Source: Armatimonadetes bacterium UBA5352 (GTDB taxonomy: Bacteria; Armatimonadota; Zipacnadia; Zipacnadales; UBA5352). Taken from it: a stretch of 37,261 bases of DNA. The translations under genes and the position numbers were made by a program. Position 1 is the stretch's first letter. Each line of letters opens with the position of its first letter. Below the pieces are notes generated by a model that saw nothing but the letters and a program-made list of their open reading frames with translations, ran no database searches and had not been told where the DNA came from. Shown piece after piece: positions 7,785 through 15,233 of the stretch. The stretch lies in NCBI GenBank assembly GCA_002411015.1, contig DHPY01000026.1, forward strand, positions 17,928 through 55,188, in the 5' to 3' direction.

Positions 7785-9766
7785 TGCGACGTAACTCGAT
7801 CGTGACTATCCTGGTCGTGGCCGCCGTGGTCTACGTGTTCGTCATGATCCCACGGCTTACCACCGAACAGGTGAAGGTCAAGCAGTTCGAGTATCTGACC
7901 GATTTCGACGAGGCCTTCCGGGCAGGCGACATTGCGACGGTGGAGGTCATCGCGGGCCAGAGCGCCAGCGGTGAGTTCGTGCCGGGCGCGGCCGACGACT
8001 ACGAGCGATACACCGTGAACCCGCCGCCCGACGAGGAGTTCGTCGCGCGCCTGATGGCGACACGCGATGAGCTCGGACTCGATGTGAAGATCGCGGCGAA
8101 GGAACTGGGCATGGGCGAGCGGATCCTCGCCATCGCCGGCACGTACCTGCTGCCGCTGGCGCTGCTGGTCCTGTTCTGGCTGTTCATGATGCGCCAGATG
8201 AACAGCACGCGCGGCCAGGCGCTGAGCTTCGGCCGCAGCCAGGCGCGCATGGTGGGCGACCACTGGGAGCGCGTGACCTTCGACGACGTGGCCGGCATGT
8301 ATGAGGTCAAGGAGGAGCTTGAGGAGGTTGTCGCATTCCTCAAGCAGCCCGAGCGTTTCCGCAAGCTCGGCGCGAAGATCCCGCGTGGCGTGTTGCTCGT
8401 CGGCCCTCCGGGCTGTGGAAAGACGCTGCTTGCCCGCGCGGTCGCGGGCGAGGCGGGCGTGGCGTTCTTCTACATGTCGGGCTCGGACTTCGTCGAGATG
8501 TTCGTGGGCGTGGGCGCGTCGCGCGTGCGCGACCTCTTCGACCAGGCGAAGGCCCACCTGCCGGCGATCATCTTCATCGATGAGCTGGACGCGGTCGGCC
8601 GCCTGCGTGGCGCCGGCCTCGGCGGCGGACATGATGAGCGCGAGCAGACGCTGAATGCGCTGCTGGTGGAGATGGACGGCTTCGACCCGGCGGATGACGT
8701 GATCCTGCTCGCGGCCACGAACCGCCCGGATATCCTCGACCCGGCGCTGCTGCGCCCGGGCCGCTTCGATCGGCAGATCGTCGTCCCGATGCCCGATGTC
8801 AAGGAGCGGCGCGAGATCCTGGACATCTACGTCCAGGGTAAGCACATCAGCGAGGACGTGGACCTCGACCTGCTCGCCCGGCGCTCCGTGGGCTTCTCCG
8901 GCGCGGACATCGAGAACATGGTAAACGAGGCCGCACTGCTCGCGGGCCGCAAGGACAAGGACCGGGTTGAGCGCGAGGACTTCGACGAGGCGATCGAGCG
9001 TATCATCGCCGGCCCGGAGCGCAAGAGCCGGGTGATTCAGGAGGACGAGCGCCGGGTCCTCGCCTACCACGAGGCCGGGCACGCGCTGGTCGGGCAGCTC
9101 ATCGTTGACTACGACCCGGTCTACAAGGTCACGATCCTCCCGCGCGGCATGTCGCTCGGCTACACGATCTCGCTGCCCGAGGATGACCGCTATATCATCA
9201 GCAAGCAGCAGATGATCGACCGGATGACCCAGGCGCTGGGCGGGCGTGCGGCCGAGGAGCTGGTGGTCGGCGAGATCCACACCGGCGCGCACCAGGACAT
9301 CGAGGTCGTCTCGCGGATCGCCCGCGCGATGGTCACCGAGTACGGCATGAGCGACTCGCTCGGGCCGATCCAGTACGGGAAGAAGACCGGCCCGGTCTTC
9401 CTCGGCAAAGACCTCGCGGAGGAGCGCAACTACTCCGAGGCGATCGCCGAGATGATAGACCAGGCCGTGCGCGAGATCGTGGATAGCTGCTACGATCGCG
9501 CACGCGAGCTGCTTACCGGCCATCGCGCTGAGTTGGACCTGCTCGTGGAGAAGCTGCTGGAGCACGAGTCGCTCGACCGCGCCGATGTTGAGGCGCTGCT
9601 CGAGCACGGCGTGATGGCGGCGGAACTCGCCGAGCAGCAGAAGGCTGAGGCGCCGGCCGGCGACGACACCGAGAAGCCAAAGACTGTTGAGGCGCCGCCG
9701 AAGGTTGAGAGGAAGCCGGAGCGCGGAGCCATCCCGCCCGGGCTTCCTGAACCCGGCACGCCCTGA
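7784..9766 (+). CDS. ftsH: ATP-dependent zinc metalloprotease FtsH
   Basis: A membrane-anchored AAA+ protease that extracts and degrades membrane and short-lived cytosolic proteins. It has TM1 at about 7-23, an extracytoplasmic domain of about 90 residues, TM2 at about 114-136, Walker A GPPGCGKT (207-214), and the pore segment MFVGVGASRVRDLF. Walker B is FIDELDA (264-270), the second region of homology is ATNRPDILDPALLRPGRFD (311-329), and the zinc site is H429-E-x-x-H433. The DIE aspartate after TGAHQ likely supplies the third ligand. Walker A has Cys where Thr is usual. The C-terminus is a low-complexity Ala/Glu/Pro/Lys tail. ATG 7784 has AGGAGG 7 nt upstream and overlaps the tilS stop. Confidence 0.97.
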   Translation: MRRNSIVTILVVAAVVYVFVMIPRLTTEQVKVKQFEYLTDFDEAFRAGDIATVEVIAGQSASGEFVPGAADDYERYTVNPPPDEEFVARLMATRDELGLDVKIAAKELGMGERILAIAGTYLLPLALLVLFWLFMMRQMNSTRGQALSFGRSQARMVGDHWERVTFDDVAGMYEVKEELEEVVAFLKQPERFRKLGAKIPRGVLLVGPPGCGKTLLARAVAGEAGVAFFYMSGSDFVEMFVGVGASRVRDLFDQAKAHLPAIIFIDELDAVGRLRGAGLGGGHDEREQTLNALLVEMDGFDPADDVILLAATNRPDILDPALLRPGRFDRQIVVPMPDVKERREILDIYVQGKHISEDVDLDLLARRSVGFSGADIENMVNEAALLAGRKDKDRVEREDFDEAIERIIAGPERKSRVIQEDERRVLAYHEAGHALVGQLIVDYDPVYKVTILPRGMSLGYTISLPEDDRYIISKQQMIDRMTQALGGRAAEELVVGEIHTGAHQDIEVVSRIARAMVTEYGMSDSLGPIQYGKKTGPVFLGKDLAEERNYSEAIAEMIDQAVREIVDSCYDRARELLTGHRAELDLLVEKLLEHESLDRADVEALLEHGVMAAELAEQQKAEAPAGDDTEKPKTVEAPPKVERKPERGAIPPGLPEPGTP

Positions 9767-9785
9767 CGCTCGGGGAGGCGTGACG

Positions 9786-10334
9786 ATGGCTGAGAGAACC
9801 CACGAGGCCGAGTCGACATCCGGTGATCCGCCGGATGCGTGGCTCGGCCTCGGCTCCAACATGGGCCACCGCGCCGGGATGCTGGCGCGGGCCCTCGACG
9901 CGCTCGCGGCACAGGAGGGGCTGGAGTTGCTCGCGACCTCCTCCGTCTACGAGACCGATCCAGTCGGCGTCACGGACCAGCCGGAGTTCCTGAACATGGT
10001 AGCGCGCTTCCGCTGCACGCTCTCGCCTGAGGGGCTGCTGCATGCGATGCGCGTGGTAGAGAGGCAGCTTGGCCGCGTGCGCGTGAGACGCTGGGGCCCG
10101 CGCACAATCGATATTGACTTGCTGCTGCTCGGCGAGCTTGAGATCGCGACGGCGGAGTTGACGGTCCCTCACCCCGAGCTGACGAAGCGGCAGTTCGTGC
10201 TCGTGCCGCTGGCGGAGATCGCCCCCGACCTGCCGCTGCCTGGAGGGCACAGTGCGGCTGAGATGGCCGATATGAACTCCGGCGCTGTCCGGCGAATTGG
10301 CGCGCTCGAAGAGGTCTTACGGCGTGAAGGCTGA
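9786..10334 (+). CDS. folK: 2-amino-4-hydroxy-6-hydroxymethyldihydropteridine diphosphokinase
   Basis: HPPK transfers pyrophosphate from ATP to the pterin in folate synthesis. Diagnostic segments are LGLGSNMG (20-27), SSVYETDPVGVTDQPEFLN, RRWGPRTIDIDLLLL with the magnesium-binding Asp pair, and the VPHPEL motif. Length (182 aa) is slightly long because of a polar N-terminal extension of about 15 residues. The ATG at 9786 has GGGGAGG ending 6 nt upstream. No folP or folB is adjacent, though folK near ftsH is a known arrangement in Gram-positive-like genomes. Confidence 0.95.
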   Translation: MAERTHEAESTSGDPPDAWLGLGSNMGHRAGMLARALDALAAQEGLELLATSSVYETDPVGVTDQPEFLNMVARFRCTLSPEGLLHAMRVVERQLGRVRVRRWGPRTIDIDLLLLGELEIATAELTVPHPELTKRQFVLVPLAEIAPDLPLPGGHSAAEMADMNSGAVRRIGALEEVLRREG

Positions 10335-10361
10335 CCGAGGCAAAGGGGGAGCGGCCGGGCG

Positions 10362-11357
10362 ATGTTCGGCGTAGCAGAGGCGCGCGAGCGAGCCGAGGTG
10401 TTCCGCGAGCTGACGGCGATGGTGCATGCCGGCGTCAGCATCGGCGAATCGCTCACCACGGTGGCCGCCGGGATGCGCCCCTCGCGCCTGCGTGGCGGGC
10501 TGCTGCGCGCGGGCTACGACGCCTCCGGTGGTCACGAAATCACTGAGAGCTTCGAGCAGCACCCGCACGTGTTCTCCGCGCTTGAGCTGGCGATGCTGGG
10601 CGTCGGCGAGCGGGCCGGGCGGCTGGAGATGTCGCTGCGGGCCATCGCCGACTACCACGAGCGCGACTTCGAGCTTCGGAGCACCCTCCAGCGCGAGCTG
10701 ACCTACCCGATCATCCTCCTCTGCGCTCTCATCCTGATCCCGCTGGGCGGCAGGGCGGCCATCGCCTGGATTACTGACGGCGTCGGCGCCGCAGTCACCA
10801 TCGCCGCCTCCACGCTCCTCGGCTACGCGATCTTCCTCGGCATCCCCGCGATCGTCGTGTACCTCATCATCCGCAACGCCCGGCAGAGCAGCGCCGGGCG
10901 CCTCTGGCTCGATCAGCTCAAGCTCTCGGTGCCGCTCATCGGGCCGGTGGCGCGCAAGGTCGCGCTGGCCCGCTTCTGCAGGGCGCTGGCGGCGCTCTAC
11001 TCCGCGGGCGTGCTGATGGGCAGCTCCCTGCGCCTGGCGGGCGAAGCTTCGGCGAACGAGGTCATCGCGCGGAAGATCGAGGGCGTCGCGCGCGCGGTGG
11101 ATACGGGCGGCAGCCTCTCCGAGGCGCTGCGGAAAAGCGCGCTCATGCCCGGGACGGTCCTGCAGATGCTCACGACCGGCGAGCGAACAGGGGATGTGGA
11201 CGCGATGGCGGAGCACGTCGCCAGGCACCTGGAGACGGAGGCGCAGACGGCGATCTCCGCGATGGCAGTCTCGATCACGCCGATCGCCGTCGTCATCGCG
11301 GGCATCATCGTGGCGATCATGGTCATCAGCTTCTATGGCGGGCTCTACTCCTTCTGA
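10362..11357 (+). CDS. type II secretion / type IV pilus GspF-PilC-like inner-membrane protein
   Basis: Two T2SSF repeats are recognisable: residues about 12-120 (FRELTAMVHAGVSIGESL, then ELAMLGVGERAGRLEMSL) and about 205-325 (FCRALAALYSAGVLMGSSL, then MLTTGERTGDVDAMAEHVA). Hydrophobic segments lie near 114-135, 145-187 and 298-325. GspF/PilC proteins form the inner-membrane platform that works with a GspE/PilB ATPase to assemble pseudopili. At 331 residues it is shorter than a normal GspF (about 400). No ATPase, pseudopilin or secretin gene flanks it, so it is an isolated platform gene. It may be co-transcribed with the J-domain gene 14 nt downstream. Confidence 0.85.
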   Translation: MFGVAEARERAEVFRELTAMVHAGVSIGESLTTVAAGMRPSRLRGGLLRAGYDASGGHEITESFEQHPHVFSALELAMLGVGERAGRLEMSLRAIADYHERDFELRSTLQRELTYPIILLCALILIPLGGRAAIAWITDGVGAAVTIAASTLLGYAIFLGIPAIVVYLIIRNARQSSAGRLWLDQLKLSVPLIGPVARKVALARFCRALAALYSAGVLMGSSLRLAGEASANEVIARKIEGVARAVDTGGSLSEALRKSALMPGTVLQMLTTGERTGDVDAMAEHVARHLETEAQTAISAMAVSITPIAVVIAGIIVAIMVISFYGGLYSF

Positions 11358-11371
11358 CGCGGGAGATCCCG

Positions 11372-12373
11372 ATGCCTGTGGAGAGCTTCGACCCGTGGCG
11401 GACGCTCGGAGTGCCGGTCGGCGCGCGGCCGGAGGAGATCCGGCGCGCATTCCGCCGCCTCGCCCGCCGGCGGCACCCGGACGTGAACCGCTACTCCCCG
11501 CACGCGCACGATGAGTTCATCCTCCTCCGCCAGGCGTATGAGACGCTGATGGACGATGAGATGCGCTCGCGGCTGGAGCGGGATGCCTTGCGAGGAGACC
11601 CCGATGAGCTGATCATCGTCGAGGAGTACGACGTCGCGCTTCTGGATGCCTACGAACTGCTCGACCACGGCTACATCAGCGAGGCGCGCGCACTCTACCT
11701 GGACCTCGCCCGCAACCGCCCGGGCGACCCGCAGTTGCTCGAGCTCCTCGACGCGATCCGCCGCGCCGAGGGCCGCGCGGCCATGCGCTCGACTGCCGCA
11801 AGCGCCCCTGCAGCGCCACCCCCGCGCACCCGCCCCGCAGACGCCTGGCGCGACCTCTGGCAGCTTGAGCCGATCCGCGTGCGCTGGTGGCTCACCGGCC
11901 TCGCCGCGATCGTCGTCGCGGGTTGCACGATCCTGCTGCGAGGCGTGGGCGCGGAAGCGGTTGTCGGCCCGTACGCGCTGCCGGAGGTGGGGCTGGCGGT
12001 GCTCGCAGGCTTCGCGGGAGCGGCGCTTGTGGCCGCGAGCGGGCTGCTCGGCTCCTTCGACTGGGAGCTTGGCGCAACCGTCGGCGACGCGGGCCGCGAC
12101 GCCCCCGCGTGGATCTACCTCGGCGTCGCAGGCATGGTCTCGCCTGCGCTGGCGCTCATCTTCTACGTGGTCTTCGCGCTCACTCAGATGGAGTGGTCGT
12201 GGGATGTCGGCTGCTTCTTCGCCGCGGTCTTCGCGGCCGCGACCCTCATGGCGTGGGCGCACCACGGCGACCTCGCGCTCACCATCCTCGTCGGCTCCAG
12301 CGCGCTCTTCGTACCCGGCCTGATGGGCTGGGCCTTCGGCTCGATCTTCCGCCCGGGGCACTGGTGGCAGTAG
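11372..12373 (+). CDS. membrane-anchored J-domain (DnaJ-like) protein
   Basis: Residues about 6-68 form a J domain (DPWRTLGVPVGARPEEIRRA, then the essential HPD in RRRHPDVNRY), which stimulates Hsp70 ATPase activity. No Gly/Phe region or zinc-finger repeats follow, so it is not DnaJ itself. A central acidic/helical region (about 70-150) includes an LLDHGYISEARALYLDLARN segment resembling a TPR helix pair. The C-terminal half (about 170-333) has about five hydrophobic membrane segments, ending SIFRPGHWWQ. The likely role is recruiting DnaK to the membrane. Its 14-nt spacing from the GspF-like gene suggests a link to a secretion or pilus platform, which is an inference. GGGAGA precedes the ATG. 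Confidence 0.8.
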   Translation: MPVESFDPWRTLGVPVGARPEEIRRAFRRLARRRHPDVNRYSPHAHDEFILLRQAYETLMDDEMRSRLERDALRGDPDELIIVEEYDVALLDAYELLDHGYISEARALYLDLARNRPGDPQLLELLDAIRRAEGRAAMRSTAASAPAAPPPRTRPADAWRDLWQLEPIRVRWWLTGLAAIVVAGCTILLRGVGAEAVVGPYALPEVGLAVLAGFAGAALVAASGLLGSFDWELGATVGDAGRDAPAWIYLGVAGMVSPALALIFYVVFALTQMEWSWDVGCFFAAVFAAATLMAWAHHGDLALTILVGSSALFVPGLMGWAFGSIFRPGHWWQ

Positions 12374-12429
12374 AAGGCGCGCTACCTCCATGCGACGAAT
12401 CACCCGCCCCGGTGCGCTTCCGCAGCGGG

Positions 12430-12475
12430 CGTATTGACGGAACGTATTGACGCAATGTCATGACACTGATACGAT
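12430..12475 (+). promoter_or_regulatory. promoter with tandem repeats upstream of the toxin-antitoxin pair
   Basis: The 10-mer CGTATTGACG occurs twice, at 12430-12439 and 12443-12452. The second copy's TTGACG (12447-12452) is followed after 17 bp by TACGAT (12470-12475), a sigma70-like promoter. Direct repeats overlapping the -35 box are a plausible operator for the CopG-like antitoxin encoded downstream. That regulatory role is an inference from the architecture of similar modules. Confidence 0.55.
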
Positions 12476-12488
12476 TGGGGCACACGAT

Positions 12489-12728
12489 GTGCTGCGGGAC
12501 TGGGTAATCAGCAGTGCGGCTCAAAGGCACATGCTTCACAGGCATGGTGTGACGCCACAAGAAATCGATGAAGCAATGGCGGGGGAGCCCGAAGTGCGGC
12601 GGAGGAAGAGGCAGTCTGGCGAGCAGCGCTACTACGTTGCCGGTCGCACAAACGCAGGACGCGAATTGGTTATCATCTTCAGAATGGTCGGCAGCATCGC
12701 GGAGATCATAACCGCATGGGATGCGTGA
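12489..12728 (+). CDS. BrnT-like toxin of a type II toxin-antitoxin pair
   Basis: A small protein (about 79 residues) with a BrnT/RelE-like layout: a helix (HMLHRHGVTPQEIDEAM), then basic strands (RRRKRQSGEQRYYVAGRT), GRELVIIF, and a terminal strand IAEIITAWDA comparable to the RIISAR.A end of BrnT. Such toxins are ribosome-associated RNases. The start is uncertain: the TTG at 12447 coincides with a -35 box and is rejected. The GTG at 12489 lies only about 7 nt beyond the expected transcript start. The ATG at 12531 would remove the first helix. The antitoxin gene follows after 6 nt, the usual toxin-first order of BrnT/BrnA. Confidence 0.68.
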   Translation: MLRDWVISSAAQRHMLHRHGVTPQEIDEAMAGEPEVRRRKRQSGEQRYYVAGRTNAGRELVIIFRMVGSIAEIITAWDA

Positions 12729-12734
12729 TAAGAG

Positions 12735-13049
12735 ATGGCTGGCAGAAGAGAACTGGTTATTCCTGACTTCTCCTCAGATGAGGAGGAGCGCGAGTTCTGG
12801 GAGACGCACGATATCCGCGACTATGACGATGGACCTGCGGATATCGCCTGGAACATCCGCGACGAGACCAAGAAGCGCGTCACGCTTCGCCTCCAGCCGA
12901 GCCTGATCGATGAACTGAAGGAGTTCGCGGCTGAAGTGGATCTCCCGTATCAGACGCTCACCCGGGCGCTGATCCGCCGCGGCCTTGAGCAGGCTCGCCG
13001 GGAGCGGGCCGAGCGCCGCGCAGCGGTGGAAGCAGGACAGCGCGAATGA
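12735..13049 (+). CDS. CopG/BrnA-like ribbon-helix-helix antitoxin
   Basis: A 104-residue protein. The acidic N-terminal half contains FWETHDIRDYDDG, a hallmark of CopG-type antitoxins paired with BrnT-like toxins. A ribbon-helix-helix segment follows (KKRVTLRLQPSLIDELKEFA...LPYQTLTRALIRRGLEQ), typical of DNA-binding autorepressors. The C-terminus is a charged Arg/Glu/Ala helix. It should neutralise the toxin and repress the shared promoter. The stop overlaps the start of the UroD-family gene by 4 nt (ATGA), an unusual coupling of an antitoxin to a metabolic gene. Confidence 0.82.
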   Translation: MAGRRELVIPDFSSDEEEREFWETHDIRDYDDGPADIAWNIRDETKKRVTLRLQPSLIDELKEFAAEVDLPYQTLTRALIRRGLEQARRERAERRAAVEAGQRE

Positions 13050-14182
13050 CCTCCATCGAGCGCGTGAAGACCGCGCTTGCGTTCCAGGAGTCGGATCGGG
13101 TGCCGCTGGCGCATTTCGCGATAGACTGCGACACGATCGGCCGCGTCATCGGCCGCAGGAGCATCGTGCGGGACAAGGCCGCGCTCACCCTCGCGTGGTG
13201 GGATGGCCGGCGCGATGAGGTCGTCGAGCAGATGGCCGCCGACCTGATCGACTTCTACCGCGCGCTCGATGTCTACGACCTCATCCCGCTCTGGAAGATG
13301 GCGCAGGTGCCCCCGAAGGGCTACCACCCGACTGCTCCGAGGAAGATCGCCGAGGACACCTGGGAGGACGCGAGCGGGCGCATCTACCGCTTCTCGGAGG
13401 CCTCGAACGAGATCACGGTCGTGCGCGACCCGAACCCTCCGCGGGAGTGGCGCGAGGAGGACTTCCCGCTCGACCCTGAGCCCGCGCCGGAGGACGAGAG
13501 CATCTACGAAGCCTACGATGCCGTCCTCGCGACGCTGCCCGCGGACAAGTACATCCTCGGGCCCTTCCCGATGGCGAACGAGCAGGTGCTCCTCGGCGGC
13601 TACGAGCAGGGGATGCTGGAGATCGCGATGCATCCGGAGCTTGTCGAGCGCGCGGTGCAGTCGAGCATCGCGCGGGCGCGCGTGCAGCAGGAGCGGTGGC
13701 GGCCCCGCGGCGCGCATGGCGTCATCAACGGCGCCGATTGGGGCCACACCACCGGCACCTTCGTCTCGCCCGCGACCTTCGGGCGGCTCTTCGCACCCGC
13801 GGTGCAGTTCAACGTGCAGGCGGCGCACGCGGTGGGCCTCGACTTCTTCCAGCACTCCTGCGGCAATTTCAAGCCGATCATCGACCAGCTTGCCGACGCC
13901 GGGATCGACTGCATGCAGTCGCTGCAGGAGAGCGCGGGGATGAGCCCGGCGGTCGTCAAGGAGCTCTCCGGGGGCCACATGGCCGGATGGGGCGGGATGG
14001 ACGTGGGCGTGCTGGTCGGAGGGACGCCCGAGGAGGTCCGCGCCGCCGTGCGCACGAGCATGGAGCGCGACAAGCCGGGCGGCGGCTTCCTCATGGGCGC
14101 GGGCAACTCCGTGGCCTTCGGCACTCCGTATGACAACTTCATGGCGTGGCTCGATGAGTTCGAGCGCCTGCGCGATTACTGA
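13046..14182 (+). CDS. uroporphyrinogen decarboxylase (UroD) family protein
   Basis: A 378-residue URO-D-fold protein. N-terminal SIERVKTALAFQESDRVPL and the HSCGNFKPIIDQLADAGIDCMQ block (about 270-291) match the divergent branch related to corrinoid methyltransferases (MtaA/CmuA-like), where His and Cys of H-x-C-G bind zinc. It lacks the canonical HemE N-terminal active-site motif, so haem synthesis is unlikely. A methyl-transfer or demethylation role is more plausible, perhaps with the MttB-family protein at 123; this pairing is an inference. The gene starts inside the antitoxin stop (4-nt overlap), and a GNAT gene follows after 26 nt. Confidence 0.83.
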   Translation: MTSIERVKTALAFQESDRVPLAHFAIDCDTIGRVIGRRSIVRDKAALTLAWWDGRRDEVVEQMAADLIDFYRALDVYDLIPLWKMAQVPPKGYHPTAPRKIAEDTWEDASGRIYRFSEASNEITVVRDPNPPREWREEDFPLDPEPAPEDESIYEAYDAVLATLPADKYILGPFPMANEQVLLGGYEQGMLEIAMHPELVERAVQSSIARARVQQERWRPRGAHGVINGADWGHTTGTFVSPATFGRLFAPAVQFNVQAAHAVGLDFFQHSCGNFKPIIDQLADAGIDCMQSLQESAGMSPAVVKELSGGHMAGWGGMDVGVLVGGTPEEVRAAVRTSMERDKPGGGFLMGAGNSVAFGTPYDNFMAWLDEFERLRDY

Positions 14183-14208
14183 GCAACTCCCGGGAGGATG
14201 CGGCTTCC

Positions 14209-15204
14209 ATGACGATCCGAGCGCTGCGGCCGGAGGAGTACGACGAGCACGCTGAGCTGATCTACGTCTCCTATACCCACGAGCGCGAAATCCCCGAGGG
14301 CTCGATGCTCGCGGATCGTAGCTGGTGGCTGCGCGGCATAGAGCGCGATGCGCGCTACGTCCCCGAGCAGACGCGCGTGATGGAGCTTGACGGGAGGCTC
14401 GTCGCGAGCGTGACCTGCTACGAGCGCCCGACGCACATGGGCGTGCGGCAGGCGAAGGCCGCCTGCATCGGCAGCGTCTGCACGCACCCCGACTACCGCC
14501 GCCGCGGGCTCGTCCGGCAGGTGCTCGAGGAGGCCGTGCAGTGGATGGCCTCCGAGGGCTTCGAGTGGTCGTTCCTCTACGGGAAGGCCGAGGTCTACGG
14601 CGGCAGCGGCTGGCTGAACCTCTCCACCTGGGACACCATCGCCAACCTGCGCCTCCGCGAGGACGCGCCTGGTGACCTGACCCTCCGCCCGGCCGACCCG
14701 GAGGCCGACCTCCCCACGCTCATGCGCATCTACAACGCCTTCAGCGGCCGGATGGTCGGGCCGACGGTGCGCACGGAGGAGTACTGGCGCGCGCGCATCC
14801 TCGCCGCGGGCCCGTGGTCGCCCGCGCCGGTCTACGAGATCGCCGAGCAGGCCGGCGAGCCGGTCGGCTACGTCTGCATGAGCGGCGCCTCGGTGCGCGA
14901 GATCGGCTGGCTCGGGCGGCCGCATGAGCTGCTGGCGGCGATCATCGCGCGGGCCGAGGGGCAGCCGGTACACTTCGGCTTCTCGCTGGCGAAGCTCACG
15001 GGGGCGCTGCGGGAGATCTCGGCGATCCCCACGCAGCAGCAGTGCTTCAGCGAGCCGGGCGGCGTTGAGCTGCGCGAGGCCTACCGGGGCCTGTGGCGCT
15101 ACCACTCGCCCGAGCCGCAGAGCCCGACGATCACCGACACGCCCTCACTGCTGCGCGCGCTGCGCGACCTCGATTACATCATGTGGCCCGCCGACCGGGC
15201 GTAG
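14209..15204 (+). CDS. GNAT-family N-acetyltransferase
   Basis: The N-terminal half is a GNAT domain: IRALRPEEYDEHAEL at the start, then the acetyl-CoA-binding segment IGSVCTHPDYRRRGLVRQVLEEAVQWM (about 87-113), including the R-R-x-G-L pyrophosphate loop, and FLYGKAEVYGGSGW. The second half (about 165-331) resembles the degenerate second GNAT plus C-terminal part of Eis-type enzymes but is shorter than Eis. The substrate is unknown. GGGAGG is 11 nt upstream of the ATG, a rather long spacing. It converges with the - strand lipoprotein gene that ends at 15234, and no terminator hairpin is evident between them. Confidence 0.85.
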   Translation: MTIRALRPEEYDEHAELIYVSYTHEREIPEGSMLADRSWWLRGIERDARYVPEQTRVMELDGRLVASVTCYERPTHMGVRQAKAACIGSVCTHPDYRRRGLVRQVLEEAVQWMASEGFEWSFLYGKAEVYGGSGWLNLSTWDTIANLRLREDAPGDLTLRPADPEADLPTLMRIYNAFSGRMVGPTVRTEEYWRARILAAGPWSPAPVYEIAEQAGEPVGYVCMSGASVREIGWLGRPHELLAAIIARAEGQPVHFGFSLAKLTGALREISAIPTQQQCFSEPGGVELREAYRGLWRYHSPEPQSPTITDTPSLLRALRDLDYIMWPADRA

Positions 15205-15233
15205 CCAACGGCCGCGGGGGCCCCAGTCCGCCC

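Noticed and set aside
7601..9862. Very long - strand open frame (753 codons) opposite ftsH
   Set aside because: It is the antisense of ftsH, kept open by high GC; its His/Arg/Leu-rich composition is typical of shadow frames.
12447..12488. Toxin start at TTG 12447
   Set aside because: It coincides with the -35 hexamer TTGACG of a promoter (TACGAT at 12470-12475).
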